DNA from: Pseudocolwellia agarivorans
GTDB lineage: Bacteria; Pseudomonadota; Gammaproteobacteria; Enterobacterales; Alteromonadaceae
DNA length: 64,000 nt
Direction of reading: 5' to 3'
Assembly: GCF_002000085.1 (NCBI RefSeq)
Contig: NZ_MUZU01000001.1
Span: forward strand, 310,001-374,000
Below the pieces are notes generated by a model, which made no database searches, was not told the DNA's origin, and saw nothing but the letters and a program-made list of their open reading frames with translations. Below, one piece after another: positions 1 through 8,671 of this stretch (its first letter is position 1; each line of letters starts with the position of its first letter). The position numbers and the translations under genes are program-made.

Positions 1-1420
1 TACTATCAAATTCATTACTGGCATTTTCAAAGCCTGCCGTATTAATTAAGTTATCGTACGCTTGCGAATTAATTTCATCAGTAGACTTACGTAATTCTAA
101 CGACACATTAAAATCGTCAGTTACATCGTACGATATCATTGCCATTAACGCTTTATTATCCTCCTCAGATGAAAATGCTTCAGCAACTAAGGGATCGTCT
201 TCACTATGCCAAATGTATGCTCCAACCGACCATAATAAATGATCATCAAATGCAGAAGAAGCAAAACGAACTTCATGGCTATATTCGTCTTTTTCTTCCT
301 TATCTAATGTATGCCAGCCTTCAGCGCTCTCAAAATAAGGCCCGCCGCCAAAGTAACCAAAACTAAAAACTTGGTCAAATCCTGCATAAGTTTGATCGAC
401 GCCACCTTCAGATTCATAGGTATTTCTACCACTGATCCAAGTTAATTCACCAAAATCAAAAATATGACTTATTTTTAAGCTTAAATGCTGACGCGTAGAG
501 CGTAAACCGTAGTCATCATTATCAAGTACACCACCAATACTGATGGGGTTATCTAAATTAGCTTCACCACAGTAGTAAGCACGAGTATCTAAGTAACAGT
601 TGTTTTCATCTGCACCTTGAAAATGAAAAACACTGTGTTCATCATCGGTTTCATTACGTACAAAATTAAGGTCAATACTCGTATTATTAGAAGGGGTAAA
701 ATACAAGCCCACCATCTGTGAATTAGACTTTTCACCACCAACTCCAGGTCCGTTAGCAAGTCCGTTTTCCCACTCACCATCATAACTATCATTTGATAAG
801 CTTGCCCTAACAGCAAAAACATCATTGAGTTTAGTAGAAACACCTGCTCCTATTTTTTGATTACCATTTTGCCCAAGCGTACCCGTTACATATCCAGACA
901 AATCATCCGTCGGCTTACGTGTAACTAAATTAATAGCGCCTGAAAAAGTACGTCTACCATATAAAGCACTTTGAGGGCCTTTCACAATTTCGACACGCTC
1001 AATTAAATCAAGAGGTAAACTTTGAATTGAACCTGCAAAATAAACACCATCAATAAAATAAGAAGCTTTTTGTGAACCAAACCCTGGGATCCAAGAAACA
1101 CCTCGAATAACAGGAATGTCAGCTTGACGTCCAAATGTTTTTTCCATTGAAAAACCAATGGACGCAGAGGCAATATCATTCACGTTAGTCATGCCTGCTT
1201 TTTCCATTTCTTCCATACCAAATGAAATAACCGATAACGGAATTTTATTTAAAGACTCTCCTCTATGACGCGATGTTACTTCAATATGCTCAATACCACT
1301 CACCTTATCTTTAGCTTGCTCCTCTTCAAAAGCTAAAACTTGCGTAGTAGAGACTATCGATGTAATTAATGCCGTCTTCACAGCGTAACTAATTAATTTT
1401 GGTACAAATTGATTCTTCAT
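1..1420 (-). CDS. TonB-dependent outer membrane receptor (C-terminus beyond window)
   Basis: About 473 residues are visible from the ATG at 1420; the barrel end lies before base 1. A signal peptide (basic start, hydrophobic stretch, cleavage near residue 30) is followed by a TonB-box-like segment (IEVTSR) and a plug domain with the typical run DGVYF, ERVEIVKGPQSALYGR and GAINLVTRKP. The reading frame is intact throughout what is visible. A Shine-Dalgarno-like AGGAG precedes the start. The substrate cannot be read from the sequence. A perfect 14-bp palindrome 85 bp upstream suggests control by a dedicated repressor. The family imports siderophores, vitamin B12 or, in marine bacteria, often oligosaccharides; a carbohydrate or organic substrate is possible but unproven. 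Confidence 0.9.
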   Translation of the reverse strand, partial: MKNQFVPKLISYAVKTALITSIVSTTQVLAFEEEQAKDKVSGIEHIEVTSRHRGESLNKIPLSVISFGMEEMEKAGMTNVNDIASASIGFSMEKTFGRQADIPVIRGVSWIPGFGSQKASYFIDGVYFAGSIQSLPLDLIERVEIVKGPQSALYGRRTFSGAINLVTRKPTDDLSGYVTGTLGQNGNQKIGAGVSTKLNDVFAVRASLSNDSYDGEWENGLANGPGVGGEKSNSQMVGLYFTPSNNTSIDLNFVRNETDDEHSVFHFQGADENNCYLDTRAYYCGEANLDNPISIGGVLDNDDYGLRSTRQHLSLKISHIFDFGELTWISGRNTYESEGGVDQTYAGFDQVFSFGYFGGGPYFESAEGWHTLDKEEKDEYSHEVRFASSAFDDHLLWSVGAYIWHSEDDPLVAEAFSSEEDNKALMAMISYDVTDDFNVSLELRKSTDEINSQAYDNLINTAGFENASNEFDS

Positions 1421-1504
1421 GTGGCACACCTCTCCTGTGTTATATACATTATTCATGCTTATTGTTTTTTATTTATTATTATCTTGCCTAACAGTTACAC
1501 ATAA

Positions 1505-1518
1505 TTTGTCCGGACAAA
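1505..1518. promoter_or_regulatory. Perfect 14-bp palindromic operator candidate
   Basis: The sequence TTTGTCCGGACAAA is a perfect palindrome in the AT-rich leader of the TonB receptor gene, 85 bp before its start codon. The TTGT...ACAA form resembles operators of GntR/FCD-type repressors (family knowledge). No such regulator gene lies in the visible neighbourhood; the nearest regulator is the LysR-type gene at 1716-2606, whose operators look different. Confidence 0.5.
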
Positions 1519-1715
1519 ATATAAACAACGCAAGAGAATTGATTTTTATCAATTAATCTATCTTAAGCTGAATTCCTTTTTTTATAGGCGAATTAAAGGT
1601 TAAATCTATGCAGAAAATTTAAGGAGGGTTATTTAATAAAATATGGATTAATTGCCTTTACCAATACGATAGTAAAAACGAGTATTAACAAGTAATTAAA
1701 TATAATTTTATAGCT

Positions 1716-2606
1716 TTATAGTAAATCAGAAATTAAATCAGCTAATGTTAAAAACAGTTGCTGGCGTACCGTAGTTGGTCGCCACATAATACCAATATCT
1801 CTGTACATAGAGTCATCGAGTTTTTTAATAGTTAAGTTTTCATTCACACCAACGCCCTTTCTAACCGCTATGCTAGGTAAAAAAGTTATTCCATTATGGT
1901 ATGACGTCATTTGAATTAAAGTAGAAATACTCGACGCTAAAAAAGGATTAATACGACTTTTATCAGTAAAGTTACATGCAGAAACAGCATGATCTGTTAA
2001 GCAATGCTCTTCAGACAATAAAAAAACACTTTGTGGCGGTAAATTTTTATAGTCTTTGCTTTTAGAATAACAATCAATTAACTCACTATTACCAGCTAAA
2101 TAGAATGAATCTTGTCCTACAACTTTACTTTTAAAACTATGCTTAGCAACAGGTAAAGCTAATACAATTAAGTCTATCTCACCATTGGCTAACATTAACA
2201 TGAGGTTTTCTGTTGTACCTTCAATTAAATACAAGGAAAGATCAGGTATGTTTTTTTGACAGACACGTAAAAAATCAGTCAATAAATAAGGAGCTATAGT
2301 ATGAATACAGCCGATACGAATTGAGCCTCCATTGGGGTTTCCTTGCTGTTGAGCATATGTAACTAATTCATTAGTAGAAACTAATAGTTCTCTCGCCATT
2401 TTAACAATAGACAAGCCCTGTGCAGTAAAAATAAAAGATTTATGATCTCTTTCAATTAACTGACAGTGAAGTTGTTCTTCAAGTTTTAATATTGCGCTAC
2501 TTAATGTTGACTGGCTAACATAACAAGCGGCGGCAGCCCGATTAAAGTTTTGATGTTCATGTAAAGACAAAAAATACTGTAAATGTTTTAAATTAGGTAG
2601 ATTCAT
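1716..2606 (-). CDS. oxyR: OxyR-type LysR family peroxide-sensing regulator
   Basis: The 296-residue protein has a LysR winged helix-turn-helix (residues about 5-62) and a periplasmic-binding-protein-like effector domain (about 92-290). Cys202 and Cys211 sit in HCLTDHAVSAC, the same C-x8-C spacing as the redox pair Cys199/Cys208 of E. coli OxyR, so peroxide sensing by disulfide formation is the best inference. OxyR activates catalase and peroxiredoxin genes in other bacteria; none of these lies next to it here. It is transcribed alone, toward the TonB receptor gene but 295 bp from it. Possible autoregulatory half-sites lie just upstream. Confidence 0.85.
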   Translation of the reverse strand: MNLPNLKHLQYFLSLHEHQNFNRAAAACYVSQSTLSSAILKLEEQLHCQLIERDHKSFIFTAQGLSIVKMARELLVSTNELVTYAQQQGNPNGGSIRIGCIHTIAPYLLTDFLRVCQKNIPDLSLYLIEGTTENLMLMLANGEIDLIVLALPVAKHSFKSKVVGQDSFYLAGNSELIDCYSKSKDYKNLPPQSVFLLSEEHCLTDHAVSACNFTDKSRINPFLASSISTLIQMTSYHNGITFLPSIAVRKGVGVNENLTIKKLDDSMYRDIGIMWRPTTVRQQLFLTLADLISDLL

Positions 2607-2612
2607 TCGTTT

Positions 2613-2654
2613 AGATAGGCGCAGTAATAATACTTATATTGATATCATCTATCT
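2613..2654. promoter_or_regulatory. Possible OxyR half-sites upstream of oxyR
   Basis: AGATAG at 2613-2618 and CTATCT at 2649-2654 form an inverted pair just upstream of the oxyR start. The outer ATAG and CTAT elements match the outer quarters of the OxyR consensus (four ATAG/CTAT elements spaced by 7 bp), but the two inner elements are degenerate and one spacer is 8 bp. Autoregulation is plausible and weakly supported. Confidence 0.3.
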
Positions 2655-2769
2655 TTTACTGGCTTTCTTCAACTCTCAATAAAGTTAAAAATAAACTAAT
2701 CACGGTTTAAATGATCGAAAAATTACGATATTGTTCGGTTAATTATTAAATAACACTTAAGGAAAATTT

Positions 2770-3048
2770 ATGAGTCAAGCGTCAGCTCGTCATCTATTAG
2801 TCGATACTGAAGAACAATGTTTAGCACTTAAAGCAGAAATAGAAGCAGGTAAAGATTTTGCTGAAGTTGCTAAAGAGCATTCAAACTGCCCTTCTAAAGC
2901 ACAAGGTGGTGATTTAGGATCTTTTGGTCGAGGTCAAATGGTGCCAGAATTTGATGAAGTTGTATTCAGCGCTGAGCTTAATAAAGTGCAAGGCCCTGTA
3001 AAAACGCAGTTCGGCTATCATTTATTAGAAGTAACATCGCGCACGTAA
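2770..3048 (+). CDS. ppiC: PpiC-type parvulin peptidyl-prolyl isomerase
   Basis: This is a 92-residue single-domain parvulin, the same size as E. coli PpiC (93 aa), with no signal peptide, so it is cytoplasmic. It carries the parvulin pattern ARHLLV, then CPSKAQGGDLGSFGRGQMVPEFDEVVF, split by family into the Gly-rich loop and hydrophobic prolyl pocket, and the terminal FGYHLLEV. A ribosome binding site (AAGGAAAA) lies 5-10 bp before the ATG. A strong terminator follows directly, so it is monocistronic. A diverged paralogue lies at 58499-58777. Confidence 0.95.
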   Translation: MSQASARHLLVDTEEQCLALKAEIEAGKDFAEVAKEHSNCPSKAQGGDLGSFGRGQMVPEFDEVVFSAELNKVQGPVKTQFGYHLLEVTSRT

Positions 3049-3064
3049 TAGATTAGTATTTATT

Positions 3065-3102
3065 AAAAAGCCCCGATAATGATAAATTATCGGGGCTTTT
3101 TT
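3065..3102. terminator. Bidirectional rho-independent terminator, ppiC / pit
   Basis: A 12-bp perfect stem (AGCCCCGATAAT with ATTATCGGGGCT) closes a 5-nt loop. It is flanked by an A run on the left and a T run on the right, so it can stop both ppiC (+) and the convergent pit operon (-). Confidence 0.95.
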
Positions 3103-3155
3103 ATACGTGTTAAACCAGCCAAGAATAACTTAGCTTAGCTGGTTAATAGCTACAA

Positions 3156-4421
3156 TTAAGTGAAAGAAGCTTCTAGTATCCAGAAGAATAGGATAGAAAG
3201 CCCTGCACCTACAGGTAATGTAATAACCCACGAAATAACAATGTTACGTACTACACCTAAATTGATAGCCGCAATACCTCGTGCCATTCCTACACCTAAT
3301 ACAGCACCAACTAATGTTTGCGTTGTTGAAATAGGAAGCCCAGTACCTGAAGCAATAACAACAGTACAAGCTGCGGCTAATTCAGCGGCAAAGCCTCGGC
3401 TTGGTGTTAAATGCGTAATACCGTTTCCGATTGTTGCAATAACTTTGTGTCCAAATAATGCAAGACCCGCGACAATACCAAATCCACCAAGTGGTAATAT
3501 CCACCAAGCAATAGCGGCTTTTTTAGCTATTTCACCATTATTACTAATAATACTTTCAACGGCGGCTAGTGGCCCTATAGCGTTAGCTACATCGTTTGAA
3601 CCATGAGCAAATGCCATACAACATGCTGTTACTATCATTAAAACAGCAAACACTTTTTCTACGTTAGCATAAAGCGTTGTTTTAGCTGCTTTTTCATTGA
3701 ATTGAAGACGTGAGATAAATATTTTACCAATAATAGCTACAATTAACGCAACAATAATTGCGTAAATATAACCTTCTTGAGCACCAATATCTAAACCAAT
3801 ATGCTTTAAACCTTTTTTAATAGTAACTAACGCTAATACAAAGCCCGCTAAAAACATATAAAAAGGAACATAACGCTTAGCTTGCTTTAAAGGGTTATCG
3901 GTATCAAAAATAAGTTTTTGTGCACTGTTAAATATGGCAAAAGCAATAACACCTGATATTAATGGTGTTACTATCCAACTACCTACAATACCCATCACTT
4001 TGCCCCAAGCAACCGTATCAGGGCTTACACCAATAGCAGCAAAACCTATAATGGCACCAACAATAGAATGGGTAGTAGAAACAGGCCAACCAAGTATCGA
4101 AGCAATTAACAACCACGTTGCTGCCGCAAATAAAGCTGAAATCATACCAAATACAAGTAATTCGGGAGAATCAACAAAATAACTTGCATCGATAATACCT
4201 TTACGAATAGTTGATGTAACTTCACCCCCCGCTAAATATGCACCCGCAAATTCAAAGATCATTGCTATTATAATAGCTTGTTTAATGGTTAATGCTTTAG
4301 AACCTACAGAAGTTCCCATTGCATTTGCAACATCATTTGCTCCTATGCCCCACGCCATAAAAAAGCCAACAACTGCAGCCATTATGATTAGGGTTGAGCC
4401 ACTCGAAATTAAAATATCCAT
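3156..4421 (-). CDS. pit: PiT family inorganic phosphate transporter
   Basis: The 421-residue protein has about ten hydrophobic segments and the duplicated PiT signature GANDVANAMGTS (near residue 27) and GSNDVANAIGP (near residue 275). It imports metal-phosphate complexes with protons or sodium at low affinity across the inner membrane. It follows the DUF47 gene by 9 bp, a pairing found widely in bacteria in which the PhoU-like protein controls Pit. The high-affinity phoU-pstBAC block lies directly upstream on the same strand. No clear PhoB box precedes this pair, consistent with use at higher phosphate. Confidence 0.95.
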   Translation of the reverse strand: MDILISSGSTLIIMAAVVGFFMAWGIGANDVANAMGTSVGSKALTIKQAIIIAMIFEFAGAYLAGGEVTSTIRKGIIDASYFVDSPELLVFGMISALFAAATWLLIASILGWPVSTTHSIVGAIIGFAAIGVSPDTVAWGKVMGIVGSWIVTPLISGVIAFAIFNSAQKLIFDTDNPLKQAKRYVPFYMFLAGFVLALVTIKKGLKHIGLDIGAQEGYIYAIIVALIVAIIGKIFISRLQFNEKAAKTTLYANVEKVFAVLMIVTACCMAFAHGSNDVANAIGPLAAVESIISNNGEIAKKAAIAWWILPLGGFGIVAGLALFGHKVIATIGNGITHLTPSRGFAAELAAACTVVIASGTGLPISTTQTLVGAVLGVGMARGIAAINLGVVRNIVISWVITLPVGAGLSILFFWILEASFT

Positions 4422-4430
4422 TACTAACCC

Positions 4431-5111
4431 TTATTTTCTCGCCAACATAATTTCTAAACGAGCACCTACGCGCTCCGCTATATCGGCAAGTTCACCTACC
4501 CAGTCGATAATTTGATATAAAAACATCACATCTACAGGATTTAAATTGGCTTCAATTGCTAATAATTCTTGTCTGATCTTTATTTGCATCGAGTCTGTGT
4601 CATTTTCAATTAAGTCTAATTGAAGGATCATTTTCTCAACCAACTCGACTTCAATCCCTCTAAAGCCGGTTTCTAATAAATCATCTAATTCATTAATCGC
4701 TTCCGTTGCTTTTTGAATAGCATCTAAGTTACGTTCTAAATAAGCAATAAAAGACACTTGTAACGATTCAGGTATAACAATTTTACGACCTAAAACACGC
4801 CCTGCAATGTCTTTACTTTTATTTGCTATTTTGTCTTGCTTCGAGAGTAGCTCAAGTAAATCTGTACGTTCAACGGGCATAAATAAACCACCCGGTAACC
4901 CTAACCTGATTTGGCGCTTTAACGCATCAGCTTCTTTTTCAAACGTTGATATTTTAGTTCGGATTTCAGCAGCTTTGTCCCAGTCGAGTGCGGTACAAGC
5001 ATTGAAAAAAGGAATGAGTTGTTTACTACACTTAGCAACCAACCTGATGTGTTTTTCTAGTGGTTTGATAGGAGACTTAGCAAAGACACCTAATATTGTG
5101 TTTCTGGCCAT
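4431..5111 (-). CDS. DUF47 / TIGR00153 PhoU-like partner of Pit
   Basis: The 226-residue all-helical protein begins MARNTILGVFAKSPIKPLEKH, a start typical of the TIGR00153 family (E. coli YkaA type). An in-frame start 24 codons further upstream exists, but its extra residues do not look like the family, and GGAA lies just before the chosen ATG. The family shares the PhoU fold and is coupled to Pit transporters, where it is thought to regulate phosphate flux. It sits 9 bp before pit. With phoU at 5286-5987 this region encodes two PhoU-fold proteins, one beside each transporter type. Confidence 0.88.
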   Translation of the reverse strand: MARNTILGVFAKSPIKPLEKHIRLVAKCSKQLIPFFNACTALDWDKAAEIRTKISTFEKEADALKRQIRLGLPGGLFMPVERTDLLELLSKQDKIANKSKDIAGRVLGRKIVIPESLQVSFIAYLERNLDAIQKATEAINELDDLLETGFRGIEVELVEKMILQLDLIENDTDSMQIKIRQELLAIEANLNPVDVMFLYQIIDWVGELADIAERVGARLEIMLARK

Positions 5112-5285
5112 AATAATTTCCAGTAAAGGGTTCTCTTTATTGTAATTCGCGGCGGATATTAACTTATTTGCTATAATTAGCAAATGCTTTGTCGACGAAC
5201 AACGATAAAATAAAGACCTTTAATTTAAAGTGTGGGGATAACTTATTTAATATAAGTTACCAAATTATTAAATGAGTTAAATAAA

Positions 5286-5987
5286 TTATATTTTTTTCAT
5301 ATCTTCAACGCTGGTATGACGCACAACTTTACCTTTTACAAAATAAATAATGTACTCACATATGTTTTGACAACGATCGCCAATACGCTCTAATGCCCTT
5401 GCAGACCATATAACACTCATCACTTGAGGAATCGAACGAGGATCTTCCATCATATAGGTCATTAATTGGCGCATTAACGCTTCATATTCACGATCTATTT
5501 TTTCATCTATTTGATGAATTTTAAATGCCGCATCTACGTCCATACGAGTAAAAGCATCAAGCGTTAATTGTAAACACTCTAAAACTCTACGACCTAAATT
5601 ATCTAAATTTAGTAAAAGCTCTTTATGCTTACTGGTTAAACTTTCTAACGTTACCTTAGCTATTTTTGTAGCTTCGTCTCCGATACGCTCTAAGTCTGCA
5701 ATGGTTTTTATAATCGCCATCACTAGGCGTAAATCACCAGCAGCAGGCTGACGTTTAGCTATAACACGCGTACATTCATCATCAATAACAACTTCAAGGT
5801 TATTTACTTGATAGTCATTTGAAAGTACTTTTTTAGCTAAGTCTTCATCACCTTGGCTTACTGACTCTAATGCTTCGTTTAGTTGCTTTTCAACTAAACC
5901 GCCCATTTGCATTACAAGATTAATAATGCGTTCTAAATCTTCGTTAAATTGTCCCGATATGTGACGACTTATATTTAAACTGTCCAT
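5286..5987 (-). CDS. phoU: Phosphate signalling protein PhoU
   Basis: The 233-residue protein has two three-helix PhoU repeats (about residues 15-110 and 120-215), each with the family acidic metal-binding pattern (for example RIGDEATKIA and RIGDRCQNI). PhoU links the Pst transporter to the PhoR kinase and keeps the Pho response off when phosphate is plentiful. It is the last gene of the minus-strand order pstC-pstA-pstB-phoU, as in E. coli apart from the missing pstS, which lies at 25818-26783. Confidence 0.95.
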   Translation of the reverse strand: MDSLNISRHISGQFNEDLERIINLVMQMGGLVEKQLNEALESVSQGDEDLAKKVLSNDYQVNNLEVVIDDECTRVIAKRQPAAGDLRLVMAIIKTIADLERIGDEATKIAKVTLESLTSKHKELLLNLDNLGRRVLECLQLTLDAFTRMDVDAAFKIHQIDEKIDREYEALMRQLMTYMMEDPRSIPQVMSVIWSARALERIGDRCQNICEYIIYFVKGKVVRHTSVEDMKKI

Positions 5988-6069
5988 GCCTCACCTTTTA
6001 TTATTTTTACTATTTAATTGAATAATGTTATTTAATTAGAAGTTACCTTAGAATTAAAGATAGACTACT

Positions 6070-6894
6070 TTAACCGTAACGACCTGTTATATAGTCTTCT
6101 GTTTTCTTTTTAGAAGGTGTCGTAAATAACGTGTTGGTATCACTGTATTCAATTAAGTCGCCCATATACATAAAGGCTGTTTGATCTGATACACGAGCAG
6201 CTTGTTGCATGTTGTGCGTTACAATAACAACGGTAAACTGTTGCTTTAAATCATTAATTAACTCTTCAATAGTAAGCGTTGAAATAGGATCAAGCGCAGA
6301 CGTGGGTTCATCAAGTAATAACACTTCGGGTTGAATAGCAATTGCACGTGCAATAACTAAACGTTGTTGCTGACCACCAGATAAACCTAATGCACTGTCA
6401 TGTAGTCTATCTTTAACTTCATTCCAAAGTGCTGCGCTTTTTAGAGCTTGCTCAACGGCTTCGTCTAAAACTCTGCGATTATTTTCGCCTTTGATACGTA
6501 AGCCATACACAACATTTTCATAGATGCTTTTTGGAAATGGATTAGGTCGTTGAAATACCATACCAACAGCTCTGCGCAGCTCTGCTACATCAACATGACG
6601 ACCATATATATTTTCGCCGTGTAGGTTAATTTCACCCGTTATTTTACAAATATCAACTAAGTCGTTCATACGGTTAATACAACGCAATAACGTAGATTTA
6701 CCGCAACCACTAGGGCCAATGAAGGCAGTTACTTGGCCTTTAGGAATAGCCATAGATATATTTTGTAGTGCTTGTTTTTCACCATAATAAAGGTTGAGAT
6801 TTTTAATCTCTAAGGCCACTTGCTCTGGTGACAAGTTTGCTAAGTCAATTTTATTTGGGCTATCAATTACAGCTTTTGGTGTTACAGAGATCAT
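6070..6894 (-). CDS. pstB: Phosphate ABC transporter ATP-binding protein PstB
   Basis: The 274-residue ATPase has Walker A (GPSGCGKST), the ABC signature ([14 protein letters not shown]) and Walker B ([13 protein letters not shown]), with the PstB-typical run [18 protein letters not shown]. It powers phosphate import through PstC-PstA. The N-terminal extension of about 30 residues before the ABC core is common in PstB. It lies between pstA and phoU in one operon. Confidence 0.97.
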   Translation of the reverse strand: MISVTPKAVIDSPNKIDLANLSPEQVALEIKNLNLYYGEKQALQNISMAIPKGQVTAFIGPSGCGKSTLLRCINRMNDLVDICKITGEINLHGENIYGRHVDVAELRRAVGMVFQRPNPFPKSIYENVVYGLRIKGENNRRVLDEAVEQALKSAALWNEVKDRLHDSALGLSGGQQQRLVIARAIAIQPEVLLLDEPTSALDPISTLTIEELINDLKQQFTVVIVTHNMQQAARVSDQTAFMYMGDLIEYSDTNTLFTTPSKKKTEDYITGRYG

Positions 6895-6980
6895 ATTTTT
6901 CTCTCATTTTTGGAGGTTTCCCTCCATTGTTCATATAAATAATTGTTTAAATAGTGTTTACCGATACTGAAGTTAAAAGC

Positions 6981-8651
6981 TTAATGCTCTAACATTCTGT
7001 ATTTCTCTCGTAATCTATTACGAACAGAAACAGCGGTCATATTCAAAGCAACAATAATGGTGACAAGTAATAAAGCAGTTGCATAAACAAGTGGTCTTGC
7101 TGCTTCTACGTTAGGACTTTGGAAACCTACATCGTATATGTGGAAGCCTAAGTGCATAAACTTTCTATCTAGATGTAAAAATGGAAAGTTTCCATCTAAT
7201 GGTAAGTTAGGCGCCATTTTAACGACCCCTACTAACATTAAAGGGGCAACCTCACCTGCGGCACGCGCAATCGCTAATATAATACCGGTCATAATTGCGG
7301 GGCTAGCAATAGGTAATATAATTCGCCATAAGGTTTCAGCTTTTGTTGCACCTAAGGCTAAACTACCGTGTCTCATTGCTGATGGAATTCGTGCTAAGCC
7401 TTCTTCTGTTGAGACTATAACTACAGGTAGTGTTAATATTGCTAGCGTAATAGCAGACCACATAACACCTGGCGTACCAAATGTTGGACTTGGTAGTGTT
7501 TCTGGGTAGAACAATTGGTCTAAACTTCCACCTACCATATAAACAAAGAAACCTAAGCCAAACACACCATAAACAATAGAAGGTACACCCGCTAAGTTAA
7601 TTACAGCAATACGTAACAATTTAGTTAATGCATTTTTACCCGCATATTCATGTAAATAAATAGCTGCAATAACGCCAAATGGTGAAACAATAACGGTCAT
7701 CAACAGCACCATAAGTACCGTACCAAAAATAGCTGGAAATACGCCACCTTCGGTATTTGCTTCTCTTGGGTCATCAACTAAAAAGGCGCTAATTTGTTCT
7801 AAAAAGGTTAAAAATTTATCAAAAAAGTTAAGCTTATTGTTATAAGTGATTTTAAGAATGTGCTCAAAGTTAATGGTAACTGTTTGACCATCCATAGCTC
7901 TTACGACTAATTGGTCACGTGCTATCTCTTCACGCAAGCCCATTAACTCGGCTTCAAGTACTTTATATTCAGCTTCTAACGCAGCAACCTCACCATTTAA
8001 CTCTTTAGCTAAATCCTCTGTTAATTCATTATCAAGCTTATATTTTCGCTCTTTTAAACGAGTACGTTCAATTTTATAATTAATAGCACCAATATGCGTT
8101 TTTTGTAGTGAATCAATTTCTTCTTGAAAATTGTCAACACGCTCAAGTAGTTCAGGTAATCGAGTTATATCAACTTCTTTGCCTTCTAAAATAACCGATT
8201 CGATATAACCATAAAAGTTACCGTTAGTTCTACGTTCAATTACAACAACCTCTTCGGGCTTGGTTGTTGTTTGAATTTCAGGTACTAATAACCATCTAAA
8301 ATCTAAGCTGACTAGCTCACGGTTACCGGTTTTAACAAGTAAACGCTCAACTGTTTCTTGGCCAGGAGGCAATTTAACTGCTGTATGTGCTAATTGAGAA
8401 GCCGGAATAAATTCACGGTCATATATTTCACCAATAACGGTACCGTGAATGCCTTTATCATTAATTGACTTAAATTCATAAATATCGGCTGGCCAAAAGT
8501 AAGATAAACCTTTAGAAGCGATAAGCCATAACAAACCCAATACAGATATTAAGCTAATACTTACACCACCAGCGGATAACCATATCCAAGGCGATCCTGA
8601 ACGAAACCATTTATTCATATTTTGTTGCTCTTTATTACTATTTTTCATCAT
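6981..8651 (-). CDS. pstA: Phosphate ABC transporter permease PstA with long extracytoplasmic insert
   Basis: At 556 residues this is nearly twice E. coli PstA (296 aa). TM1 (about residues 22-48) is followed by a soluble stretch of about 250 residues, then the conserved permease core (about 305-550) with the EAA-type loop around GATKAETLWRIILPIASPAIMTG. The insert contains a strongly charged predicted coiled coil (about 165-248). By topology it should be periplasmic, where it could contact PstS or the matching insert of PstC. A nearby in-frame ATG (MNKWF, residue 12) is an alternative start. It is 20 bp downstream of pstC. The reading frame is continuous, so the length is not an obvious error. 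Confidence 0.93.
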   Translation of the reverse strand: MMKNSNKEQQNMNKWFRSGSPWIWLSAGGVSISLISVLGLLWLIASKGLSYFWPADIYEFKSINDKGIHGTVIGEIYDREFIPASQLAHTAVKLPPGQETVERLLVKTGNRELVSLDFRWLLVPEIQTTTKPEEVVVIERRTNGNFYGYIESVILEGKEVDITRLPELLERVDNFQEEIDSLQKTHIGAINYKIERTRLKERKYKLDNELTEDLAKELNGEVAALEAEYKVLEAELMGLREEIARDQLVVRAMDGQTVTINFEHILKITYNNKLNFFDKFLTFLEQISAFLVDDPREANTEGGVFPAIFGTVLMVLLMTVIVSPFGVIAAIYLHEYAGKNALTKLLRIAVINLAGVPSIVYGVFGLGFFVYMVGGSLDQLFYPETLPSPTFGTPGVMWSAITLAILTLPVVIVSTEEGLARIPSAMRHGSLALGATKAETLWRIILPIASPAIMTGIILAIARAAGEVAPLMLVGVVKMAPNLPLDGNFPFLHLDRKFMHLGFHIYDVGFQSPNVEAARPLVYATALLLVTIIVALNMTAVSVRNRLREKYRMLEH

Positions 8652-8671
8652 ATTTACCTAATAACTTGCCT

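Noticed and set aside
3160-3606. 148-codon plus-strand frame inside pit
   Set aside because: It is the antisense shadow of the conserved PiT coding sequence.
5112-5285. Possible PhoB box before the DUF47-pit pair
   Set aside because: No pair of TGTCA-like repeats with the right spacing is present.
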